Part shown: piece by piece, positions 33,491 through 40,710 of the stretch
Numbering within the stretch: position 1 is the first letter of the stretch
How the letters are laid out: each line of letters starts with the position of its first letter
Origin: Hypericibacter terrae
GTDB lineage: Bacteria; Pseudomonadota; Alphaproteobacteria; Dongiales; Dongiaceae
Direction of reading: 5' to 3'
DNA length: 64,000 nucleotides
Assembly: GCF_008728855.1 (NCBI RefSeq)
Contig: NZ_CP042906.1
Location: 372,001-436,000, forward strand
Notes under the pieces: generated by a model
The model's database searches: none
Told to the model about the DNA's origin: nothing
What the model saw: the letters and a program-made list of their open reading frames with translations, nothing else
Program-made: the position numbers and the translations under genes

Positions 33491-34591
33491 ATGACCACCG
33501 GATGGGTCTTTCACGAGCTTTATCTCTGGCACGACACCGGCACCTATGCCGGCGTGTTCCAGGCGGGATTGACCATCGAGCCCGGCGAGCATGCCGAGAA
33601 TCCGGCGACCAAGCGCCGATTCCGCAACCTGCTCGAGGTTTCGGGGCTGCTGGGCCAATTGACGGCGATCAAGCCCGAGCCCTTGAGCGAAGCCGACATC
33701 GCGCTCTTCCACACGGGCGAGCATATCGAGCGGATCAAGGCCCTGAGCGCCGAGCGCGGCGGCGATGCCGGCGAGCTCACGCCCTTCGGCCAGGGCAGCT
33801 TCGAGATCGCGCTGCTGGCCGCCGGCGGGACCTATGCGGCGATCGACGCGGTGCTGAAAGGCAAGGTGCGCAACGCCTATGCGCTGGTGCGCCCGCCGGG
33901 CCACCATGCCGAGCGCGACAAGGGTCGCGGCTTCTGCATCTTCGGCAATGTCGCCGTCGCCATCATGAAGGCGCGCAAGACTCATAAGCTAGGCCGCGTC
34001 GCCACGGTCGATTGGGACGTGCATCACGGCAACGGCACCCAGCAGGCCTTCTATGCGGACCCGACGACCCTCACCATCTCGATCCATCAGGATCGTCTCT
34101 TCCCGGTCGATAGCGGCCTGGTCGAGGAGAACGGCGAAGGGGCGGGCGAGGGCTACAATCTCAACATCCCGATGCCGCCGGGCTCGGGCGTGGGCGCCTA
34201 TATCGCGGCCTTCGAGCGGGTCGTGGTCCCGGCGCTCAGGCGCTTCAAGCCCGAGCTCATCGTCGTCCCCTCCGGCTTCGACGCCGGCGGCACCGATCCC
34301 CTGGGCCGCATGATGATCCATAGCGGCGGCTATCGCGAACTGACGCGCATGCTGATGGAGGTCGCGGACGAGGTCTGCGGCGGCCGTCTGGTGCTGTCGC
34401 ATGAGGGCGGTTATTCGGCGACCAACGTGCCCTATTGCGGGCTCGCGGTCATGGAGCAGCTTTCCGGCTCGCGCACGGCGGTCGAGGATCCCTGGCTCAA
34501 GATCATGGAACGCTGGGGCTGGCAGGATCTGCAGCCGCATCAGGAGGGCGCCATCGACAAGGCCGCGCTGGCGCTGTCGCGGATCAAGTAG
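33491..34591 (+). CDS. class II histone-deacetylase-like amidohydrolase
   Basis: 366-residue zinc amidohydrolase of the arginase/HDAC fold. RPPGHHAE (134-141) carries the catalytic His pair, VDWDVHHGNGTQ (173-184) the Asp and His zinc ligands, and VPSGFDAGGTDPLG the second Asp ligand. LSHEGGYS matches the late loop. Bacterial members remove acetyl or larger acyl groups from polyamines and other amines. The gene is followed after about 80 bp by a complete branched-chain-type ABC transporter in the same direction, so its substrate is probably an imported amide or acylated amine (inference). No bacterial histone target is implied. Confidence 0.93.
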   Translation: MTTGWVFHELYLWHDTGTYAGVFQAGLTIEPGEHAENPATKRRFRNLLEVSGLLGQLTAIKPEPLSEADIALFHTGEHIERIKALSAERGGDAGELTPFGQGSFEIALLAAGGTYAAIDAVLKGKVRNAYALVRPPGHHAERDKGRGFCIFGNVAVAIMKARKTHKLGRVATVDWDVHHGNGTQQAFYADPTTLTISIHQDRLFPVDSGLVEENGEGAGEGYNLNIPMPPGSGVGAYIAAFERVVVPALRRFKPELIVVPSGFDAGGTDPLGRMMIHSGGYRELTRMLMEVADEVCGGRLVLSHEGGYSATNVPYCGLAVMEQLSGSRTAVEDPWLKIMERWGWQDLQPHQEGAIDKAALALSRIK

Positions 34592-34673
34592 CGCCCTCTC
34601 ATCGACCATCTGACCGCATCACGTCGCAGAAACCGCCGGGGCAACCGGCACCGTTAGGGAGGAATTGAAACCC

Positions 34674-36020
34674 ATGACCAAGAAGACCGAGACCGAACAA
34701 GCCACCGACTCCGGCCCGGCCATCCCGTCACGCCGCAGTTTCTTCGGCAGGACCGCCGCCATCGCCGCGGGCTCGACCGCTCTCCTGGCGTCGATCAACA
34801 ACGGCGCCAAGGCCGCGGGCGATCCGATCCCGGTCGGCCAGGCGGCGCCCCTGACGGATTTCGCCGCCGCCGACGGCGTCGAGTTCAAGAACGGGCTGAC
34901 GCTCGCCTGCGAGGAGATCAATGCCGCCGGCGGCATCCTCGGCCGGCCGCTCGAGCCCTATTTCGAAGACACCAAGCAGATGGGCGACGCGACCAACGTC
35001 CAGGCCGTGCAGCGCCTGATCGACCGGCACTCGGTCCACGCCATTCTCAACGGCTACAACATCGGTTCGGGTGCCGCGATCCAGGATCCGGTCGCCGACG
35101 CCGGCATCATCTATATCCATTACGACACCACCATCGGTCACGCCAATCTGGTGAAATCCGATCCCAAGCGCTATTTCGGCTCGTTCGAAGGCGATCCTGC
35201 CGAATATTGGTACGGGCCAGGCTTCCTCAAATTCGTGCAGGGTCTCGAAGAGACCAAGCAGTACAAGCGCACCAACAACAAGATGGCGGTGATCCTGTCG
35301 GCGGGCGTCTATGCCGCCAACATCGCCAACGCCGTCAAGGAAACGGCGAAGGACTATGGCTGGGAGATCAGCCTGTTCGAGACGGTGAACGTGCCGATCT
35401 CGGAATGGGGCCCGGTGCTCGCCAAGATCCGCCAGGACCCGCCCTCGGTCATCTGCATCACCCACTTCCTGCCGGCCGACCTGGCGCAGTTCGCGGTGCA
35501 GTTCGCGCCCAACCCGACGCCGTCGCTGGTCTATATGCAGTACGGTCCGTCGGTGCCGGCCTTCCGCGAGATCGGCAAGGAAGCGACCAACGGTGTGCTC
35601 TTCGCCACGGTTGTCGGCTGTCTCCAGGACGAGATCGGCACCGCCTTCGAGACGCGCTACAAGGCGAAGTTCGGGCCCAATGCTGGCCACAACTCCGGCG
35701 CCCAGTCCTATGACGGCGCCATGGTCTGGGCGACGGCCGCAGCACTCGCTGGCGGCTCGGGCGAGCCGGGCAACGACGCGCAGAATCGCAAGGTCGCGGA
35801 CCGGATGCGCGCGCTCATCTGGCGCGGCGTCTGCGGCGTGACCCGCTTCGATCCGGACGGGCAGTCGGCCTACACCTACCCGACGCAGACCAACGATCCG
35901 TCGCTCGGCATGCCGCACCAGTTCCTGCAGATTCAGGATTACACCAAGGGGCCGGTGCTGATCGCACCCGATCCCTACGGGACCGGCAAGTTCATGACGC
36001 CGCCCTGGATCAAATCCTAA
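34674..36020 (+). CDS. ABC transporter substrate-binding protein, LivK/amide-binding type
   Basis: 448-residue periplasmic binding protein of the type I (branched-chain amino acid/urea/amide) class. N-terminal twin-arginine signal SRRSFFGR (19-26) followed by a hydrophobic stretch, so export by Tat is likely. The mature part starts around DPIPVGQAAPLTDFAA and has the two-lobe pattern (NGLTLACEEINAAGGILGR, VGCLQDEIGTAF). Closest in look to FmdD/AmiC-like amide-binding proteins. ATG at 34674 lies 11 nt after GGGAGG. It is the first gene of a five-gene transporter operon; the preceding HDAC-like gene probably belongs with it. Confidence 0.9.
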   Translation: MTKKTETEQATDSGPAIPSRRSFFGRTAAIAAGSTALLASINNGAKAAGDPIPVGQAAPLTDFAAADGVEFKNGLTLACEEINAAGGILGRPLEPYFEDTKQMGDATNVQAVQRLIDRHSVHAILNGYNIGSGAAIQDPVADAGIIYIHYDTTIGHANLVKSDPKRYFGSFEGDPAEYWYGPGFLKFVQGLEETKQYKRTNNKMAVILSAGVYAANIANAVKETAKDYGWEISLFETVNVPISEWGPVLAKIRQDPPSVICITHFLPADLAQFAVQFAPNPTPSLVYMQYGPSVPAFREIGKEATNGVLFATVVGCLQDEIGTAFETRYKAKFGPNAGHNSGAQSYDGAMVWATAAALAGGSGEPGNDAQNRKVADRMRALIWRGVCGVTRFDPDGQSAYTYPTQTNDPSLGMPHQFLQIQDYTKGPVLIAPDPYGTGKFMTPPWIKS

Positions 36021-36044
36021 CGACCGAGGCCTGTAGCGCGGTAC

Positions 36045-36072
36045 GGTTCCCTTCCCGCCCGGGGAGGGAGCC
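36045..36072 (+). terminator. intercistronic hairpin after the binding-protein gene
   Basis: GGTTCCCTTCCC / GGGGAGGGAGCC, 12 pairs including two G-U, loop GCCC. It lies 24 bp after the binding-protein stop and 62 bp before the first ATPase gene. No U-tract follows. Such hairpins often lower downstream transcription or stabilise the mRNA so that binding protein exceeds transporter. Confidence 0.6.
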
Positions 36073-36134
36073 GGCCGCATTCTCGGTTGGACGAATCCCC
36101 GGACCTGTTGCAGGAGCGTCGGCAGCGTCATCCC

Positions 36135-36935
36135 ATGGCAGCCTCTGAACAGACCCCCCTCCTGTCGGTTCGCAATGTCAGCAAGCAGTTCGGCGCGCTG
36201 ACCGCCGTCAAGGATCTCTCCTTCGAGGTCAACGAGGGCGATGTGCTGGGCATCGGCGGGCCCAACGGCGCCGGCAAGACCACCCTGTTCGAGGTGATCT
36301 CGGGTCTCAATCCGGCGACCCGCGGCACCATCCTGTTCCGGGGCCAAGACATCACCCATTCGCCGCCGGAAGCGATCTGTCATGTGGGCGTCGCCCGCAC
36401 CTTCCAGCTGAATGCCGGCTTCGATTCCTTGAGCGTGCGCGACAACGTCCGCGTCGCGGCCTATTTCGGCCAGGACAACCGGCGGGTCCCGGGCCTCGCC
36501 ATCGGCAAGGAGGTCGAGGCCAAGGTCGATGCCGCGATTGCCGCCGTCGGGCTCAAGGGCCGCGAGCATCTGATCACCGGGCAGCTGCCGGTCCTGGATC
36601 GCAAGCTCCTGATGCTGGCGGGTGCGATCGCGACCTCGCCCAAGCTTCTCCTCATGGACGAGCCGGTGGGCGGGCTCAATCCCAAGGAGATCGACCAGAT
36701 GATGGCGCTGGTCCGCAGCCTACGTGCGAGCGGCATCACCATCATCCTGATCGAGCATGTCATGCGCTTCCTGGTGCAGCTCTCGACCCGCGTGATGATC
36801 CTGCATCACGGCGAGCGCATCTATGAGGGCTCGCCCCAGGGCCTGGTGCGCGACCGCACCGTCATCGACGTCTATCTCGGCGAGGGCGCCTCCAAGCGGC
36901 TGGGCTCCCTGCTCGCGACGCCGGCGGGGGCCTGA
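36135..36935 (+). CDS. ABC transporter ATPase, LivG-like with degenerate signature
   Basis: 266-residue ATPase of a branched-chain-type importer. Walker A GPNGAGKTT (42-50), Q-loop FQ (90-91), Walker B LLLMDEP (171-177) and H-loop H208 are intact. The ABC signature, LSxGxxR in relatives, reads LPVLDRK (151-157), so the motif that contacts ATP in the partner site is altered. ATG at 36135 is preferred to one at 36087. The stop lies 3 bp before the LivF-like gene. Paired with a canonical partner, this would give an asymmetric transporter with one weak ATP site (inference). Confidence 0.92.
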   Translation: MAASEQTPLLSVRNVSKQFGALTAVKDLSFEVNEGDVLGIGGPNGAGKTTLFEVISGLNPATRGTILFRGQDITHSPPEAICHVGVARTFQLNAGFDSLSVRDNVRVAAYFGQDNRRVPGLAIGKEVEAKVDAAIAAVGLKGREHLITGQLPVLDRKLLMLAGAIATSPKLLLMDEPVGGLNPKEIDQMMALVRSLRASGITIILIEHVMRFLVQLSTRVMILHHGERIYEGSPQGLVRDRTVIDVYLGEGASKRLGSLLATPAGA

Positions 36936-36938
36936 GCC

Positions 36939-37655
36939 ATGGCCGGCGCGCTCCTCAAGATCGACAATGTCTCGGCGGGCTATCACGGCCAGGATGTGCT
37001 GCGCGGCCTTTCGCTCACCGTCGAGGAGGGCAATCTGGTCGCCATCGTCGGCCCGAACGGCCATGGCAAAACGACGCTGCTGCGCGCGATCTCGGGCCTG
37101 CTGCGGCTGACCGGCGGCAGCATCCAGCTGGGCGAGCGCCGGATCGACCGGCTGCGTCCCGACCAGATCGTGGCCGCGGGCGTCGTGCATGTGCCGCAGG
37201 GCGACATGCTCTTCCCCGAGATGACGGTGCTCGAGAACCTGCAGATGGGCGCCTATCTGCCCTCGGCGTCGGCCGGAATGGCGCAGCGGCTGGAGGAGGT
37301 CTACACGCTCCTGCCCAAGCTGAAGGAGCGCCATCATCAGGTGGCGAGCACGCTCTCGGGCGGCGAGCGGCGCATGGTCGGCATCGGTCGCGGCCTCATG
37401 GCGGATGCGCGGCTGCTGCTGCTGGACGAGCCGTCGCTGGGACTGGCGCCGATCATCATCGACCAGATCTACGAGGTGATCTCGGCCTTGCGCGCCTCGG
37501 GCCGCACCATCCTCCTGGTCGAGGAGAGCGCTGCCCGCGTCGCCGACAAGGCCGACCGCATCCATCTCCTGGATCATGGCGAGTTCGTCTGGTCGGGGGC
37601 GGGGCCCGAACTGATGGCCCGGCCCGAAATCCTCGCGACCTATCTGGGAGGCTGA
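36939..37655 (+). CDS. ABC transporter ATPase, LivF-like
   Basis: 238-residue ATPase, second subunit of the importer. Walker A GPNGHGKTT (38-46), normal signature STLSGGERRMVGIGR, Walker B LLLLDEPSLGLAP and the typical FPEMTVLENLQMGAY stretch of LivF proteins. It lies 3 bp after the LivG-like gene and 8 bp before the first permease, in one transcript. Energises uptake with the LivG-like partner. Confidence 0.94.
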   Translation: MAGALLKIDNVSAGYHGQDVLRGLSLTVEEGNLVAIVGPNGHGKTTLLRAISGLLRLTGGSIQLGERRIDRLRPDQIVAAGVVHVPQGDMLFPEMTVLENLQMGAYLPSASAGMAQRLEEVYTLLPKLKERHHQVASTLSGGERRMVGIGRGLMADARLLLLDEPSLGLAPIIIDQIYEVISALRASGRTILLVEESAARVADKADRIHLLDHGEFVWSGAGPELMARPEILATYLGG

Positions 37656-37663
37656 GCCCGCGC

Positions 37664-38542
37664 ATGGACGTCGTCATCCAGATCATTGCCTCGGGCCTCA
37701 CGCTGGGCGCCATGTATGCGGTCTCCACCGTGGGGCTGTCGCTGGTCTATGGCTCGCTCAACATGCTGAACATGGCCCATGGCGCGCTCCTGGCGCTGGG
37801 CGGCTATATCTGCTTCTACACGATGACGGCGCTGGGCCTGCCGGCTCTCGCCGGCGTGCTGGCGGCGATCGTCGTCTGCGGGCTGGTGGGGCTGCTGATC
37901 TATATCTGCACCGCGGCGCCGATGCTGGGCTCGGCGCAGTTCGAGACCGGTGTCTTCATCGCCACCATCGGCTTCGGCGCCATCGTCGAGAACGTCATCC
38001 TGCGCATGTTCGGGCCCCAGCCCCAGCCGCAATCGCTGCAGATCCCGGGCGACATCGTCATCGGCCATGTCCATATCCCGAACCAGAACGTCATGATCCT
38101 GACGGTCGCGCTGGTCCTGATGGTCGCAATGGCGCTGCTGCTCAAGCGCTCGCGCCTGGGCCGCGCTATCCGCGCCACCGCCCAGAACCGCGACGCGGCG
38201 CAGCTGATGGGCGTGCGGGTCGGCTGGATCTACGCCACGGTGCTGGGGCTGTCGGGCGGCCTCGCCGCCGTCTCCGGCATCATGGTGAGCTCGCTCTATT
38301 CGCTCCTGCCCAATATGGGCGGCGATCCCATGCTCAAGGCCTTCATCATCTGCATCGTGGCCGGGCTCGGCAACGTGACGGGCGCCGTCATCGCCGCGAT
38401 CGCGCTCGGCCTGCTCGAGGCGACGCTGCAATATAATCTCGGCGTCCAGTACAGCTTCGCCCTGCTGCTCTTCCTCGTCATCATCGTGCTGATCTGGCGG
38501 CCCTACGGCCTGTTCGGCCGGAAGCAGGTGGTGCGCCTATGA
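37664..38542 (+). CDS. ABC transporter permease, LivH-like
   Basis: 292-residue inner-membrane permease of the LivH family, with about eight hydrophobic segments and the family start IIASGLTLGAMYAVSTVGLS. The cytoplasmic coupling region is AIRATAQNRDAAQLMGV. It overlaps the next permease by four bases (ATGA), so the two are translationally coupled and should form a heterodimeric channel. Confidence 0.94.
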   Translation: MDVVIQIIASGLTLGAMYAVSTVGLSLVYGSLNMLNMAHGALLALGGYICFYTMTALGLPALAGVLAAIVVCGLVGLLIYICTAAPMLGSAQFETGVFIATIGFGAIVENVILRMFGPQPQPQSLQIPGDIVIGHVHIPNQNVMILTVALVLMVAMALLLKRSRLGRAIRATAQNRDAAQLMGVRVGWIYATVLGLSGGLAAVSGIMVSSLYSLLPNMGGDPMLKAFIICIVAGLGNVTGAVIAAIALGLLEATLQYNLGVQYSFALLLFLVIIVLIWRPYGLFGRKQVVRL

Positions 38543-39546
38543 CGCCGCTGCGCCGCGACCTTCTCGTCACCGTCATCCTGGTCGTCCTGGCGGCGACCGT
38601 CCCCTATCTGACCTCGACGCGCTACATCGTCACCCAGACGACCTTGTTCTTCATCTGGGCGATCGTGGTGACGCAATGGAACCTGGTGCTGGGCGTGGCC
38701 GGCATCTTCTCGCTGGCGCAGATGGCGCTGTTCGCGGCCGGCGCCTATACGACGGCGATGCTGGGCTACTATTGGGGGGTGCCGATCGCGCTCGCGATGC
38801 TGGCGGCCGCCATCATCGTCGTCATCCTCAGCGTGATCATCGGCCTTGCCTGCCTGAGGCTGCGCGGCCCCTATGTCGCGCTGCTGACGCTCGCCATCGC
38901 GCAGATGCTCTATCTGCTGATCGTCAACGACACGGATTGCTTCACCAATCCGCCCTCGGGCTGCATGCCGCTGTTCGGCGGGGTTCGCGGCATCTCGCGC
39001 TTCGGCGATCTGGGATTCCGCGCGCTGCTCGGCTCGAAATGGTACATCGCCCACTATTATCTGGGGCTGGTGCTGCTGGCGCTGGCGATCATCGTCTCGA
39101 TCGTGATCATCCGCGGACCGCTCGGCCTCGCCTTCCAGGCGCTGCGCGACAATCCGGGCTATGCGATGTCGCGCGGCATCAGCAGGTTCAAGTATCAGCT
39201 CTGGGTGTTCGCGGTGTCGGCCTTCTTCACCGGGCTCGCCGGCGGCTTCTATGCGGCCCAGTTCGCCGTGGTCGGCCCCACCGTCTTCTCGCTCTCCCAG
39301 CTCCTGCTGCTGCTGTCGATGATGGTGGTGGGCGGGCTGGGCCGGATCTGGGGCCCGGTGCTCGGCGCTCTGCTGCTGATGCTGGCCGACGAAGGGGTGC
39401 GCGAGCTGGGCGACTGGCGCGACATCGGGTTGGGCCTGATCCTCATCCTCTTCGTCGTGCCGTTCCGGCGCGGCCTCACCGGGGCGTTCGAGGATCTCTG
39501 GCGCCGTCTGCGGCCGGGCAAGTCTCTGACGGCCGCCGGATCCTGA
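38539..39546 (+). CDS. ABC transporter permease, LivM-like
   Basis: 335-residue inner-membrane permease of the LivM family with about nine hydrophobic segments. The family hallmarks WNLVLGVAGIFSLAQMALFA and the coupling loop FQALRDNPGYAMSRGI are clear. It is the last gene of the importer operon and converges on the minus-strand export locus with 33 bp between stops; a 14-bp direct repeat (39530 and 39554) spans its stop. Confidence 0.94.
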   Translation: MTPLRRDLLVTVILVVLAATVPYLTSTRYIVTQTTLFFIWAIVVTQWNLVLGVAGIFSLAQMALFAAGAYTTAMLGYYWGVPIALAMLAAAIIVVILSVIIGLACLRLRGPYVALLTLAIAQMLYLLIVNDTDCFTNPPSGCMPLFGGVRGISRFGDLGFRALLGSKWYIAHYYLGLVLLALAIIVSIVIIRGPLGLAFQALRDNPGYAMSRGISRFKYQLWVFAVSAFFTGLAGGFYAAQFAVVGPTVFSLSQLLLLLSMMVVGGLGRIWGPVLGALLLMLADEGVRELGDWRDIGLGLILILFVVPFRRGLTGAFEDLWRRLRPGKSLTAAGS

Positions 39547-39579
39547 CCGGTCGCGGCCGCCGGATCCCGGGCTCGCCCT

Positions 39580-40710
39580 TCAGCCCTGGAGGGCGGCGAT
39601 GCTGCGCCGGAATCGGAGGCCCGCCAGGATCAGCAGAACGATGCCGGAAGCGGCAGCGGCGGCGAAATCCGGCCAGACCGAGTCGATCCCGGCGCCGCGA
39701 TAGAGAATCGCCTGGGAGAACCGGACGAAATGCGTCGAGGGCACGAGCTGCATGATCCGCTGCAGCGCCTCCGGCTGGCTCTCGATCGGCGTCTGTCCGC
39801 CCGACAGCAGGTTCATCGGCAGGATCACCAGGATGAACAGGAGCCCGAACTGCGGCATGGACCGCGCCAGGGTCGCGAGGAAGATCCCGATCGAGGTCGA
39901 GGAGAAGAGATAGAGGGCCACGCCCGCCAGATAGAGCGGGATCGAGCCGGCGATGGGGACCGCGAGCAGGCGTTCCACCACCAGCCACAGGGACGCCGCC
40001 GTCGCCACCACGATCACGAGCCCATTGGCCCAGATCTTGGCCATCATGATCTCGAACGAGGTCAGCGGCATCACCAGGAGATGCTCGATCGTGCCATGCT
40101 CGCGCTCCCGGATCAGGGCCGCCCCCGTCAGCACGACGGACAGCATGGTGATGCTGTTGATCAGCTGCATGACGCTGGTGAACCAGGCGCTCTCGAGGTT
40201 CGGATTGAAGGCGATGCGGGTGTGGATCTCGACCGGCTCGGATACGGCGTCGCCTTCCTGGCTCAGAAAATTGTCGGTTTCCTGGGCGACGATGTTGGCG
40301 AAGTAGGTCGCGCCGATGCCGGCCTGCATCATGGCGGTGGCGTCGATGTCGAGTTGCAGCGCCGGATGGCGGCCGGCCAGGAGGTCGGACTCGAAATCGG
40401 CGGGAATCACCAGGACGAAGGTATAGCGGTCGCTGTCCATCCCGGCATCGATCTCGTCGAACCTGATCAGCGCCGGCGGCTTGAACTGCGGCGGCAGCAT
40501 CGCGTCGCGGAAACGCATGGAAAGCTGGGAGCGGTCCTGATCCACGATCGCGACGGACGCGTTTCGGAGCTCGTGCGAGATGCCGTGCGCCGCCGTATAG
40601 ACCGAAAAGGAGAAGGCCCAGACGATGAGGACGACCATGACCCGGTCGTGGCGCAGGCTGTAGAGCTCCTTGATGCCGAGCCGGTAGATGTTGAGGAGCG
40701 AGGCCAGCAT
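39580..40710 (-). CDS. yhhJ: ABC-2 type permease, YhhJ-like
   Basis: 376-residue ABC-2 permease: one N-terminal membrane helix (MVVLIVWAFSFSVYTA), a large extracytoplasmic domain (about 45-180) and five C-terminal helices including MLSVVLTGAALIREREHGT, a conserved ABC-2 loop. The ATG shares one base with the upstream rbbA-like stop (TGATG), so translation is coupled. Order adaptor, RbbA-like, this permease matches the E. coli yhiI-rbbA-yhhJ locus. Substrate unknown; export of a small molecule or envelope component is inferred. Confidence 0.88.
   Translation of the reverse strand: MLASLLNIYRLGIKELYSLRHDRVMVVLIVWAFSFSVYTAAHGISHELRNASVAIVDQDRSQLSMRFRDAMLPPQFKPPALIRFDEIDAGMDSDRYTFVLVIPADFESDLLAGRHPALQLDIDATAMMQAGIGATYFANIVAQETDNFLSQEGDAVSEPVEIHTRIAFNPNLESAWFTSVMQLINSITMLSVVLTGAALIREREHGTIEHLLVMPLTSFEIMMAKIWANGLVIVVATAASLWLVVERLLAVPIAGSIPLYLAGVALYLFSSTSIGIFLATLARSMPQFGLLFILVILPMNLLSGGQTPIESQPEALQRIMQLVPSTHFVRFSQAILYRGAGIDSVWPDFAAAAASGIVLLILAGLRFRRSIAALQG

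Noticed and set aside
29753-33985. A 1410-codon open frame on the minus strand
   Set aside because: It is antisense to the OsmC gene, the LuxR regulator and part of the amidohydrolase. Composition is His/Gly/Arg/Ala-rich with no family motif; typical high-GC shadow.
39530-39567. 14-bp direct repeat CGGCCGCCGGATCC (39530 and 39554) spanning the LivM-like stop
   Set aside because: Short and GC-rich, with no mobile element or attachment-site context; most likely a small local duplication.
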